Origin: Zhengitettix transpicula
Taxonomy: Eukaryota; Arthropoda; Insecta; Orthoptera; Tetrigidae
Reading direction: 5' to 3'
NCBI GenBank assembly: GCA_037074705.1
Contig: CM073592.1
Location: forward strand, 56,719,129-56,783,128
DNA length: 64,000 nucleotides
Below, one piece after another: positions 35,616 through 48,130 of this stretch. The notes beneath the pieces were generated by a model that worked only from the letters and a program-made list of their open reading frames with translations, ran no database searches and was not told where the DNA came from. The number at the start of each line of letters is the position of its first letter. Position 1 is the first letter of the stretch. The translations under genes and the position numbers were made by a program.

Positions 35616-38600
35616 TGCTGAAGAATCTGGCCTGGCTTTGTCAAAACCTAGAGGTTGTAACGAGTTCTAATATACTACTGTGGTGGTTAAAGCATATTCT
35701 TTATATAAGATAAATTACAATAATATAGCCATTTCGTATTTTTAAATATATTTCATTAACTGTCGTTTTAATCATCTAGGTTATTTTAAATATGGTCCAC
35801 GCTAGTGGATGTAATCGTGCGTTATAACATTGTAAATACGTATTAAAAAATATTGTTTGTTAAGTAAAAAGGTATTAACTTGTATCGAATTTTTAGGAAC
35901 TTGCAAACATTTTCGACTTTTTACTTATTATCGCAGAAGTATCACTTTAAAAGTAGTTAATTAATCATATTGTGCTAGTGTTTTCTGTCGGGCCTCTCAC
36001 AATTTTTGAAAACTTAACATTTTATTATTTTAATAATTTTTTACACTGATCGGTAAGAAAGCTTTCTCATAAAAAGGAGGCAATTTAATCCGATTGATAT
36101 CGGAAGTTATATTGATAAACAAAAAATGTGTGGTTGACAGGACAATTCTGAACGTTAGAAAATTGTAATATTAACTACATATGTATAATAAAAAAATTTT
36201 GGCGTTTAATGTCATTGGCAAATAATTTTGTTGTGGTTTGTCACAGTATTTACGATATCGGCCCAGTGTCTACTTCAGTTTTAGATGCCTTCGACGTAAG
36301 GATTGAGCCTCAGCTCTCGCCTGTACCAGCACAAACGTGGAAGTGTCGCGAAATTTTTTACAGAATTTTTATTTTCAATGAAATTAATGACGCTTCATTT
36401 TGTGTTGATGTTCCTGGTATATACGATTGAGCAGATAGCGCTTCTTGTCTACATACAGGGGCAAGTTAGTTGCCGTTGAACGTCTCTCAGCCCGGTGATT
36501 TTTGCGATGAGGACGACTGGTATGTAGCTGAGGTGTTTCGCCAAGGCGTCCTTGGGCTTGCTTTGTCGCATTTGGCAACACTGCAGGCTAGTACAATGCA
36601 AGAGGCTAGCACAAGCTGGTTCGCTGACCGCTCCGACTGGCTAGCTTCTTCTCTTCTCTACTGCGCCTCTAATTGGAAGCTGAAGGGACGCACTTGCTGC
36701 AAGCGCCACGCTTCTGACGCTCCTCGCCTTCATTTTTGCAAATTACTCGTAATAATGCCGCAACGGGCCGTGGCGTGGGGTATAATTATATTATCCACTG
36801 AATTCACGTGGCCGCGAAGGTTTAATTTTAGATTGAGAAAGGACTGTTTGTTTGCACTAAGAGAAATTAAGTGTTAATGAATGGTAAATATTAACTCTGA
36901 CGACTAGGGGAAAGCTTCGATCGGAGTGTGACGAGGGCATGGAATTTGATTAGAATATCGGTCCGACTACTTGATTTGGAAGGTGAAATTTCAATAATGT
37001 AATTCGGAACAACGAAAATATGATGCACTAAAAAGGAAAGTCTTCCATTATCAAACCTTTCATTTTAAAGAAGCAGAATTGTGCTCTTCACGAGCTTACG
37101 GTGGACCTACTTTGTTCCGTGCAGGCCTTAGGAAGGAAGGGTGGGGGGGGGGGGGATGCTTCGGCATTACAACAGGCAGCAGAAAAGGGTTTTCTCAGAT
37201 TGTGTTGAACTAAGTAAATTCTAGTACGGAAGAGCTACTGCTTTATCATGCTGAACTTTTTCGCCTCCATACCTCAAGACGAAGAATGTTTTGTCCTGTT
37301 ACAAATGTAGCCCCTTTTAAATTTCTCTCTCCATTAAAGTGTAACCTTTCTGAAACTGGATTTATAATTTCTATCTTTATACAAAATATGGAAACTGTTC
37401 CAATTGGTAATGATTCGTTTAATAAATATGCTTAGAAATGATCAATTAAAATAAAACTTAACAGTTATATTTATCTGGCGTCCTCAAATAAATGAAAACG
37501 TCAACCTCTTTACTTATAAATTTATTAATATTTTTTATTTTTAAGCGTTATAATAGAAAAATTATACTCAAAGTTTCATGCCTAATTTATTAGGATCTCT
37601 TTAGGTGCTGTAAAGTGAGTTAAATAATGTAATTTCAAAATCCGCGTTCCTGAAAATTCCATCAAGCAAGATTTTACAAAAATGATAATCTAGAGTACAA
37701 TTTATTCAAAAAATTATTGAACATTACTTACAATTAATTACATCAAATGTAATGCTCGTTCCAATAATTCTGCCATTAACGTAAACAAATGATACTAATA
37801 ATTTAAATAGAATTTATGATTCCCTCTTGCTCTAATCCATTTAATGTATTTAAAATAATTTTATTTACATTGCTTCTTTAAACTTATATACTCTCAACAG
37901 CTGTAAAAATAAACAGAATTTCCGCCTGCAAATCGCATCTAAGAAATTAATGTCCACTACATTTAATTGCGTACATATTAAATACAAAGTTGGAAACTTG
38001 TTAGTCAGAAATACCAGAAGTTTGGTTTGCGTCAATAACAAAGTATTCGGGATAGCGACCTTTATTAGCTTTTTTAAAGACTTCCGCTCCGCGTGATTTC
38101 TTGATAGCGCTATATACAAATACATTGCGTATTAGCATTATTAATAATTGACGCATTTATGTCTTTAGTTCAAAGACAGTTTTTTTTCACAAAATTGTCA
38201 GTACTGGCTTTAATATTTGAAGTAGAAAGGTTATGCTCCGTGTATAAAACGTGCCAAAAATTAAACTGATCGGGTTTGCTGGAAAATTTGTCTGCATTAT
38301 ATTTCGAGTAAAGTACAAAACATTATTAGTTCCCCTTCAAATCGCAGTTACATTCCAATAAAATAATTTTCATTTTTTGCTTGTAGCGTCACCGGCTTCA
38401 ACTGTTTTTCTTACGATATAAAAACCTGCTCAAATTGTGGCATGTTAAATGTTGAAAGCAAAAAAGAGAAATTTAGATCTCTCTGAAAAGTTTATTGCAA
38501 AAATTGTCGTAAGTCGTATTCCGCATAACCGAAACGAGTGTATTAAAATATTTGTAAATCAATTTTTTTACTTAAAGTTGGTAAATTTTTAAGCCAAAAG

Positions 38601-40940
38601 ATCACACGCGTACCAAGGATTGAAGACTGATTTGATTTAGAGAATTTTCAGTCTGTATTTGGTAATTAAAAACGACCTTTAAAAAAGAATATTTGGGAGA
38701 AGTGCACATAGTCAGCGATTATATAATTTTTGGGAATATATCAAAAATTTTGCGTCGGGAGAATCTCCAAAATTGGTTTTGTAATATAAATCTGGAAATA
38801 CAAGCGTCAAGTCAAAAAAGTAGTTCTTAAAATACTGGTTTCTTCTAACAATATAACATGACGTTAGGTCTTGGATTTTTGTTATAGGAAATTTGTTCTA
38901 CCCTACGTGAACAACGTCACGAGTAAGACGGAAGCTGTAGGGTGGGAATAGTTGAGAAATAGAAGGCACAGATAATTCTATTTACATCTCAATGTGTAAA
39001 CAAAGTCTGGAAAGATAAGGTTAGAACCCTACAGTATCCGTATATAGGTGTTTTTTAAAAAATAAAAAAATCATCCTCCTGATCTAAAACTTGCTTCTCG
39101 TCCAGCCACGTAACTCGACTCGCTCTAGTGGCGGGAATGGATTTTTCTGCAATTCCCGCGACATTGGTGACTCGTTAGTGTTGTGCCACAACATTTTAAA
39201 CTGCGTTACAAAGCAATCGGCACTTTGTTGATCTTGCGTAATTGAAACCACATAGCTGATTCTGACATTTCTCAATGCGTACGTAGACTAAGCACTTTAG
39301 TCGCATCCAGACGGAACGCGAGTCTTGTGCGCATCTCACGTAGAATTGAATCATAATTGCTGATCCAAGCTTTCACTATTTTAGTTGCGTGAATAGTTCA
39401 ACCACGTTTGTACGTGAAGTGAATAATTTAAAAGTCACCGGTGATTTCTATGTTGAATCTGCAATCGAATCTTCCGATCATTTTTCCCTGTTGACTTAAT
39501 CACACGATTCTACACGTTCGATAAAGGCATTTAACAAAATTCTAGTGCATGATGATCCATAACTTAACATACGACATGTACTGTGTCAAACTGAAAGTGT
39601 TTAACCCAGTATTATTTTGCTCGGAATTTTTTGTTAACCTTCGCGATGGTCTTCAGGATTTCGTAAAATTTCTGGATAACGCATGAATGAGCTGCGCCGC
39701 TGTCTGACACCATTCTATATCGCATATATATATATATATATATATTCGAACTGTAGAAAGTGTCAAATTGCATTCTTGAAGTCACAAACGCTTCGTGGTC
39801 TGTTACAAAAGTCCTCATATTAATATTTTACTAATTTCAATGAGCAGTCGACTTCGCACTTTGCTGGAACTTACTAAATATGCCTACCACGTGGTTTCGG
39901 CTGTTCCTCTTTCTTGAGAACTTTCAATGTTAGCATGAACCCTCCCATAACGTTTCAAATTTTTCTCGCCGGTCAACACCGTTCATTGTCACATTTTCAC
40001 ATTGGTAACTTATAACTGATTTTTTTTATCTTATTTCATGCTCGACAACTTCAAGATGAATTTTTTTTAACACGTCAAAGTACTGTCATTCAGCACAAGA
40101 ATTATGTAGATCTCGTACGAGTCGCAAGTCTAGATTCTTCTCATTTAAAAAGAATGAATTATGGTACCAAATTACGCTTGGTAAAACATTTCGATGACCG
40201 ACAACCTTGGAAGCCATTTCTTTCCTCCTCACGACTGTAAGCATACAATAGATAATATTTAAACTGTAGATTCTCGAGAGCGTACTTAAGATTATTATTA
40301 AAATTTCATCTACTGAACATGTAAAATTATAAAACGGCAGGATGTCGATGGTTGTTTCGAACTGCTCACATTGAGTTTTGTTATTAGAGGGAATGACTTT
40401 TTTTGGGGGGGGAGGGGGGGGAGTGTTAATGCTAAATCATTTGACAATTACTGGAAGTATTCTCTTATGTGAAACACATTCTTTGAGAGCGAATCCGAAT
40501 CGTGTCATGGATATTAAATCTCGGTGAGACAGCGTCCTTCACATGCAGAATGAGGAGGAATGATTCATGAAGCCGGTCACTTGTGTATATAGTGAAAGTA
40601 TCAAAGTGCAAATGAGGGTGGGTCCACTGAAACCAGCGCAATGAAACATTCTAATTGCGTCAATATCTATTTGAATACTTATCGGCTAATACTACTAACC
40701 TGAAGGTTAAGGTAATGGGCCCTACGTCTCGGTAATGCATTCACGTCAATTTCTTGACATTAAACAACACGTGATAATACCAACTTTGAAAACCTACGTA
40801 TACCTAGTAACATGCCTACTTTTTTTTTCTATGTGAAGCCAGGAACACAATTTTAACAAAAGTTCTAACGTCTTCAACTAATTAAATGATGCAACGGAGT
40901 TTTACGCTGAATATATATTATAGTAATGGACTATATGAGC
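35616..40940. other. Long gene-free stretch
   Basis: AT-rich throughout, except for a modestly GC-rich patch at about 36450-36780, which holds a 135-codon frame without a supported ATG, domain or splice sites. It also contains G-runs at 37143-37155 and 40405-40421 (interrupted once). No repeat family from elsewhere in the window was seen. Confidence 0.4.
39721..39745. repeat. (TA)n microsatellite
   Basis: About 12 TA units after TATCGCA. Confidence 0.9.
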
Positions 40941-41219
40941 GTAATCCAGATGGTAGCAACTCCCATTTAATAGCATAGGAAGGTATTTGAAAGGGGGTAT
41001 GCGGAAGGGTAGAGGAAGGTAGCAAATGATTAACTAGGGCCCCCGGGCTATAGTTAAAGGATCCTATCTGGCATTTGCCTAAGTGATTCAGGACAAAGAG
41101 CGTAGAAAACGTGTATCAGGTATGTCGGGCAGTAGGTACTTGTCCCACGCCGCCCTTCCGATGGCGGGACAGGGGTTTGCTGTGGGGAAGACCAGTTTAG
41201 GAGGCAGCTGGCCGACTAT
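40941..41219 (-). mobile_element. Family S retroposon, copy 10, reverse, both ends lost
   Basis: The reverse complement runs from the CAGCTGCCTCCTAAACTGG block to GGGAGTTGCTACCATCTGG. There is an internal loss around the GAAGCTGCGACCCC block. The A-tail and the 5' quarter are missing. Confidence 0.8.
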
Positions 41220-42580
41220 ATGCTGAATATATTTAAGTAATCTTCAATAGATTTTAACAATTTATTACTCAACTGAAAGAATTCATACCGCTTTCAATTT
41301 ATTTCGCTTTCCAAATTTCTGTAACGCTTCATCCAGCGTCTCATTATTTATGGCCACGGGGAATTAATCGAAAAGTGGACCAAATGAGCAAAGTGTTATC
41401 TAAGAATTTATTTTCTACAAAGATTCTTGGGTTTCTGAACCTATTATACCGACTGAAATTTCTTGATGTGTTAAATTACAACAATAACTTTCTTAGAAAC
41501 TACGCCAGCTTAGCTTTTTGGCAAGAAAATTTGGGACATCATTGTATGACGGGTCTTAATTTTATTAAAGGGTCAGTTGAATAGACAAATGTATCATCTT
41601 AAAATTTACCTGTGTACCATTCTGATTAGTAAATGCTGAAACTAGCCAGTTAATTTTGTCTGGTGTCCGGTGGTCGAAATCGCAAACAGATTTAAAGACG
41701 TTTTGCGGCGCTGTAAACAAAGGACGTGGAAGCTATTGCAACTCTGCCGTTCTACTGCCTGGAGTGCAAAAAATCCATTTATCTGCGGACTAAAGCAACT
41801 TTCCCATTCACCTGTTGCATTCCAAGTGTTACTATATACAGAACCTGCAAGTTTTAATATTGATCATAGCATTATACATACAGAATCTCTCTGCAATTTC
41901 GAAAGTGGAGCCGATATCGCCTTGATAGTGTGTTACACAATGGACTTGCACTGATAGTTCCTACTCGTGCGTCACGCGGTTTCTTCATTGGACACGAAAA
42001 TTTAGCTTTATCTTGTTCTTACAAATAACTTATGTAGCCGGTTGTTTTAGTTTTTCTTAATTGAAAAAATAATTCGTATTGTACCACTGATACGACATTG
42101 AGATTTTACTCGCTCGGAAAATAACTACTGTTACGTCACCACTACAATATTGCAGAACGGTTCGATAAAGATCTAAAGGTTTTGTGCACTAATTCAATTT
42201 AGTCTTAAATTTTCGCGTAACATGGCGCACGTTTCTATGCTATTTCGCCCGAACTTCTACGAGACCTCCCAATTGGTTTATATTTGGTAAATACTGTAAT
42301 AATCAATTTAGAAGTTATAGGAATGTCGAAGGCCTCATAAAAATAATCGACTGTGTTCTAATCGTAAGTCTCTCAGACTTTCAATAAGCACGAATATAAT
42401 AAATTTTTTGTTTTATTGTTCCGAATACTAGAAACCCAGCTTACCGTTATTTACATACAGCAGTTAGTATACTACATTAAATTTATTTACAAAACATTTT
42501 TTATCTTTAATTATTCATCTCAGAAAAATAATTTGTGGCAAGAAAATCAATTGAAACCAATTAGAATTAATATGGAAACA
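41220..42580. other. Gene-free stretch, nothing recognised
   Basis: Short frames (69 and 94 codons) have no domain or exon borders. Confidence 0.4.
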
Positions 42581-42582
42581 TC

Positions 42583-42611
<29 letters not shown>
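42581..42611. repeat. (TA)n microsatellite
   Basis: About 15 TA units. Confidence 0.95.
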
Positions 42612-42613
<2 letters not shown>

Positions 42614-42931
42614 GGTCAGACATTAATTTCTATATGTACATTTTTATGATTTTTAACCCCCACACTGTTAGTTGTATGTCTTTACATGATGAAATTCGTG
42701 TAGTAGCTGTACTAAATTGAATAATTCGAGTAACACGACGGCAGGTAGATACAATATTTATGTATTTTAATAGAAATAACGGTTTAATATTTACATATCT
42801 AGACGGAGTCTCCTGTGTATTTATACAAGTTATCACCGCGATAATGTGTATAATTTATATTTATACATTATTTTTTCTAATCTACTTGTAATTAATGAAA
42901 GATTGAAATCTATCCCGGTGTAATTGTTCAA

Positions 42932-43146
42932 TAAACAGTTCTGGGTTTTCACACGGGTATAGCATATTTAAACACGACGTTTAGACGACTGAATGCTCTG
43001 TCATCTTCTAGGCGAAATACGAACTTAGATTTTTTTTAAATCCAAATTTATTAAAATGTTACGAATTTTTAGATGACGACAGAGCTTTGTTGTCGAAACG
43101 TCGCGTTTAAATATGTTACACCCGTGTGAAAACTAAGACCTGTTTA
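42932..43146. repeat. Foldback with about 75-bp arms and a GTCGAAACGTCGCG motif
   Basis: The outer arms (TAAACAG-TCT-GGTTTTCACACGGGT... and its reverse complement) pair over about 75 bp around a 60-bp AT-rich loop. The right arm contains GATGACGACA...TGTCGAAACGTC. The left arm carries the same motif, mutated, on the other strand. This pattern (GATGA, stem, GAAA) resembles a degraded hammerhead core. Confidence 0.7.
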
Positions 43147-44431
43147 TCGTACTTGTAATTAGTTTTCGTATTTTTTCGAATATAATGTCGCAATTGCGGG
43201 AAGTCTTGTAATTAGCGCCCCCTTTAGTTTCGGTTGGCCCTGAATTGTACAGTTCATTGAATTTAGTTGAATAAAATTTTACTGTGAAATTGAAAATGGC
43301 TGAATTGATTGCAACTGTCTTGCTCTGAGCGGGAGGACAACTAACGCGACTTACAAATTAGGTGATTTAGAGGCAACGGGAAATATGAATAATTAGATTC
43401 TGTTCATTGAATGAGACTAGAAGAAATAAACGACAGCGAAGGAACGTCAGAAAGAGAAAGAAACTGATTAGACCAACGAAGCAGAAGAGAGAAAATTCAG
43501 CAAGGTCCCGCAGGCCAACCACAACGAAAAGCATCTGATGAATCTACAACAAAAACTATTACTCTGTAAATAAGACTGTTTTAAAGCACCTCAGCAGATA
43601 TTGTACGATGATATACTTACGTAGAAATTGGTGAACTTGAAGTAATTTCGTGCTGCTTGTAAGAATTAATTCAGTGTGGCCTTGTAGTCTTATCACTTCC
43701 AAGTTCAAGTCTTGGCTCACTATCGTTGGTGGAGAGTTTGCAAACGTCATTATTTGGATTTACTTACTGAATGCACTGTTCGTCAAAACAGTATTTTAAT
43801 GCACGAACATTTGTTTTCAAACCGCTGAAATTACACTTTCGACCTCGACAATGAACTGGAACATTTGTTTCCATGCTTACATGTTTGGACAACAAACGTG
43901 TTAAATGTTATGAATCTGGGCAAGCCAGTTACACTTAACCGTAGAAATAACTTCTTATGTGAATGTCTACTATCGTGTGGAGAAAGTCGGAACGTATGTA
44001 AGTAAAATTCTAGGCGCAATGACAGGATGGCCCAATGATCCCAGCCCTTCTAAAAACTCGTAACAGTTTAATAAATTTGGTTTTAAAAAAAAATCTAAGT
44101 TGGTATTTCGGAAGGTACAATGTAATCTCGATCACTTCGTATCGTGTTGAGGGAAGAACCCTTAAATATCGGCCTGGTACCACGTTCAATTAAAAAATAG
44201 ATAATTAAAAAACTTGACTATTTTTATTTTAGTAATTTTTATAAAGCTTTCGTATTGAATTAATCATAAGTGCTAGATAGCTTACAACTGAATATATTTA
44301 TTTGAAATTATTTAATCTGTTTGAGTGAAGCATTGTTACTAGTCTTAAGACTTTGATGGTGATTTGTCCGTAATGGTGACTAGAATGCGTCTTGTATTAA
44401 AGTAATTGCGTGAGAACTAGTTTTTTTTATT
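43147..44431. other. Gene-free stretch, nothing recognised
   Basis: No supported gene. A weak B-box-like AGTTCAAGTC near 43705 has no acceptable A-box partner. A G13 run (44432-44444) marks the right edge. Confidence 0.4.
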
Positions 44432-44450
44432 GGGGGGGGGGGGGATGGGT

Positions 44451-44786
44451 TGCTCTAGCAGTAAAAGAATAACCCGCTATATGCATTGCATTGAGGAAGT
44501 TATTCAGTGAAGTTTTGACATATTTGCCATTTAACTCATTTTTATCGGAGAACGCTATTGCATGCACCAAAAAGTCAAGAGTACCCCATTTTTTCTCTAT
44601 TATTTCAAAAGCGTTATCTATGATTTCTTCATTTGAAACATCACAGTGTAATATTAGCTTCACATTTAATTCACCTGCTATTGGTAATAATTTTTCTTTT
44701 ACCATTTCGTTCTGGTAGGTGATTGCAAGTTCTGCCCCGTGCTCTGAGAGAGCTTTTGCTATACCGTATGCTATTGATCTCTTATT
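44451..44786 (-). pseudogene. fabI: Fragment of bacterial enoyl-ACP reductase (FabI)
   Basis: FabI is the NADH-dependent enoyl-[acyl-carrier-protein] reductase that completes each cycle of bacterial type II fatty acid synthesis. The minus strand encodes 112 codons without a stop or frameshift: KRSIAYGIAKALSEHGAELA (end of the first Rossmann loop and helix), ITYQNE, LHCDVSNEE, then FLVHAIAFSDKNEL (the family's conserved beta-4/5 region) and a YSFTARA stretch. By comparison with E. coli FabI (about 262 residues) it spans roughly residues 17-127. The N-terminal glycine loop and the catalytic Tyr/Tyr/Lys are absent. The HAIAFSDK form and AT-rich codons suit Rickettsiales such as Wolbachia. Upstream, the frame meets a TAA two codons before the match. 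Downstream, it runs into a G13 tract. It cannot encode a working enzyme. It would lie antisense in intron 1 of the host gene. Confidence 0.9.
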
Positions 44787-46602
44787 AATTAATTAAGAAT
44801 TTTCGATAGCATATTTCAAAAAAGTTAAGTTTGTTGGGACTATTTATGGGAGGAGACGGTAGGTTATCGATTAACGTGATCGTTTCATAGAAGGCTGGGG
44901 GCTCATTGTTTGGTGGGGTGATTTTTACTGACGGGGGTTGGTAAAAATATGTCAACGGGGCAGGACGAGCCAAGTGAGAAATACAACAAAAATAGCCTCT
45001 TCCAAAACACATTCTGAAGGTGTGGATTTAGTATGGAGTAACTTTAATTGGTCTTCGAATGAGACGAATAGGTAGGAACTAGTTGGTCTGCCAGCAGAAC
45101 TTTGTTTTCTTCGTATACCTGTACTACTCAAACGACTGTTTTTGCCACTCTTTCAAACACAAAAATTTGACGTTTGAACCGCTTAACACTGAATCCAGAA
45201 AAATAAAATGGTGGAAAACTTTTAAGCGCAGCTAAAACTGGACCTTGTAATCTCGAACCAATTCTGTTCCCAATTTCTGCGTTCTTATGGTTTGCACGTT
45301 CAGCAGCAACTGCGCTTCGGATTGGTCGTTAATGTTTGTTTCTTTGCACCGGTGCAATTTCCAGAACAATCACAGTAACTCGACAGATCGGCAATGGTCG
45401 TGTGAATCAAATTGGTGATCTGGTGGTCACGTAATAGGCGAAACGTTGAAACTTGGAAAGTAGATACGAGACTGACACAAATACGGCAAGGAATTGTCCT
45501 CTATAAAGCCTTGCAGTTTCGCAATCGCGATAACCAAAACAGGATGTCATCCAAGTCGCGGCGGCGGTGAAGCGATTTGATAAAGTTATTCCGCAATAGA
45601 CGCGCTCAGGCTGATCATAGAAGCTTTGTTTTCCTTAGATCAAATACCAGTTACAGATTGCAAAACTATTTTCGGTCCTATCTGTGATATTTACTTAACG
45701 TCCCCTTGACGCTATGTGCCTAGGTTTCAATCAGCAAGTTGGTAGAATTCTACGCGGGACATTATGAATAAAAATAGTTTCTCTGCGGCAAACTGCGTAA
45801 TAGAACTTCAAAACAGCTACTGCAACGCCATAATTCCAGGAGCGAAATCGCTAAGGTGAATATTGATATTCTCGGAATAGTTTCATGCAAACCTGTTTAC
45901 ACTATTCCATAGGAAGTTACCCGATTTGGAAGGGGGCGTAGATGATCAACCAAGATGTTAATCATGTCAGCTGTTGCCACAGAAATGTTGGTAACAAAGG
46001 TGTAATTTTATATCCTAGATCATGTGTGATGATTTTATTTCAAGTGGTTATAGTATAGCATTCGGTTAGTGGAAATTGAATACAAATTTGTTTCTCTGAT
46101 CCAAAAAGTTTTACATCAACTCGACGTAGTTTCGACGGGAAACGTCAACCACAATCTTATACACACTTCCTGTAACCTCTTAAAACACAACATTGGTGAA
46201 CTGCAGTAACACTGTCAATCAACTTCTGAATCCGGACGATTGAAAATGCTTTTCATCAAGGCTCTTCATCCAAATATTGGATTACAGCCACCCGTTTTTG
46301 CAAACTGAGACTTTTGAAATGAACCTGTCTAATAAAAACTGAAATGTTCGTTAACGTTACGGTGACGCATTCCCCGTACAAGAGTACTTTATTGGAAAAC
46401 TAATTAAGTTTCGGATTTAAATGACTTTTGTCTTTCAGGCGAGACGGCAACAACGCCAGACTAGAGCGATAACCTTTATCGTGGTAGTTCCTATCGGCCG
46501 ATAACTGTTCTCCGATCTTCAAGCACTGTAAAATTGGGAAAAAATCTTTGTACGCGTGTCTTTGTCACGTATTTCATATCTTCACATTTAAGTGACTACT
46601 TT
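44787..46602. other. Gene-free stretch beside the fabI fragment
   Basis: The sequence left of the fabI match loses all similarity to FabI immediately (LIN then stop). No further bacterial-looking frame was recognised. Frames here (e.g. 44785-45012 minus) have no domain. Confidence 0.4.
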
Positions 46603-46797
46603 CAATGCCCGACCTACCCGATGCAGGTTTTCCCTGCATTTCTTTAGGCGAATGCCGGGTAGGATCCTTAAAATATAGCCCGGGGGCCATAGTTAACACT
46701 TGGCTACCTTCCTCTACCCTTCCGCATCCCCCCTTTCAAATCCCTTCCTATGCTATTAAAGGGGAGTTGCCCATGTAGCCTGTTGCCATAAAAAAAA
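46603..46797 (+). mobile_element. Family S retroposon, copy 11, 3' half
   Basis: It begins at AATGCCCGACCTACCCG and ends CCTGTTGCCAT followed by eight A, with the GCCCGGGGGCC and CTACCCTTCCGCATCCCC landmarks. Confidence 0.87.
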
Positions 46798-48009
46798 CCT
46801 TTTTCTGCAATAAAAATTGAACCCAACCGTGATACTCTCACTCGGAAGCGCCCATTACTTTTAGCGGAGGCTACTTCATTGCTTTGGTGGATCTAAAATT
46901 TAATTACATCTGAAATACTGTGATGTGTCATAATTTTCAAGGCTATCAGACTAGTCATAAACGGAACTTATATAAACTAAAGTACATCAGTAAAGTTTAT
47001 GCTTGGGAAAGTTTGGGAGGAAAAAAGCTAAGTACCCATTAAGATGATGACAAGAAAAATTTAGAAAATGTACCGATTATTAACTTTCAACGGTTTTGAA
47101 CAGTGTAGATGTGGTTACCATTTTTATTTAGTAAAATTATATTTATACGGAATAATGGAGATAAAAAAATTATACTAATTTTTAACTTTATGTATATGCA
47201 GCGGAGAAAAGCCAGTAATAATTATTAGATCATAGAATCGTCTCGGAAAAAGTTAAGACTGCGAAATGTGTTGGGAAATAAATCCAGATACTTCAGTCAG
47301 TTCAGTATACTTGAGGAGAGAAACGGAAGAGTATTGCGCTGTTTATGTGGTGCCTTAAACAACTTTTTTTCCTATTGTTTTTGATTGGCAAGTAAAATTT
47401 AAATAGATGAGCTGTAAATAAACTTGGATTGTCAGTTAAATTCACGAGGTCTTGGCAATTTTTGAAAAAAAAAACTAGAGAAAATCAATGTTTCACTATT
47501 TACATACTTGTTCAAATTTCAATAAGCTTGCCATTATGGAGAATAAATTCGGTCGTGCTTTCTTCTTGTTTAGTGCGATGAAAATTTTACATCCGGGAAT
47601 TTCAACGATTGGTAACTAAATACATCGAAGCAACTTAACTCTTCTAAGATTCGTAAACCCTCACATTTTGCTATGGTGGCTTGGCTCAGTCGTAGAGGCG
47701 AAGGTCCGTGTGGCTCATACCTTTGTTTCACGGTGTTGCAATGTATTTGGCGGAAATACCAGAATACATTTCAATGCAGAAGGGGAGGGAAACTTGGAAA
47801 GGAGTTTAGTGGGGGGGGGGGGAGAGACGGGAATGGAGCGAGTCTACAGATAGCAAGCCACGATAAGGAAAAACTTCCTTGACCCAGCGTCGCTTCGTTG
47901 AGAGCTCAGTGTAATTCTAGGTACCGACCTAATAACGTAGTTGTTCTTCAGTGGTGGTTTTTATTTACTCTGCGTGTGTACAACTGTAATGTATTTTTTT
48001 TTTTTGCAG
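46798..48009. other. Stretch upstream of the first certain exon
   Basis: AT-rich intronic sequence. A patch at 47668-47880 has a G-run (47811-47822) and two short frames without domains. It ends in a strong polypyrimidine tract of 12 T and GCAG. Confidence 0.45.
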
Positions 48010-48130
48010 ATTCCTGTAGAGACTACAGACAAGTCTCTTCAGATGCTGAAGGGAGTGTCTTCAGTTCAGTAAGAAAACGGCCAGGTCCCCGGACCAGAAA
48101 AGCCTCCTACAAGCCCCGACATCCGCCAAG
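48010..48130 (+). CDS. Internal exon of an unrecognised host gene
   Basis: A T-run and GCAG acceptor precede it and CAAG|GTAAGA follows. It enters in phase 1 and leaves in phase 2, giving about 40 codons: SCRDYRQVSSDAEGSVFSSV, then a strongly basic, Pro-rich run RKRPGPRTRKASYKPRHPPR. The basic run could be a nuclear localisation or nucleic-acid-binding stretch. I do not recognise a family. The joined frame continues without a break into the next exon, which is the main support. Confidence 0.75.

Noticed and set aside
36470..36877. 135-codon frame in a slightly GC-rich patch
   Set aside because: It opens at TTG, not ATG, has no splice sites in phase and no recognisable domain.
43670..43725. 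B-box-like AGTTCAAGTCTTGG with a GTAG upstream
   Set aside because: The A-box position is not satisfied and no cloverleaf can be drawn.
44785..45012. Minus-strand frame next to the fabI fragment as a possible second bacterial gene
   Set aside because: No resemblance to FabI or any symbiont protein I know. Pro/Tyr-rich chance frame.
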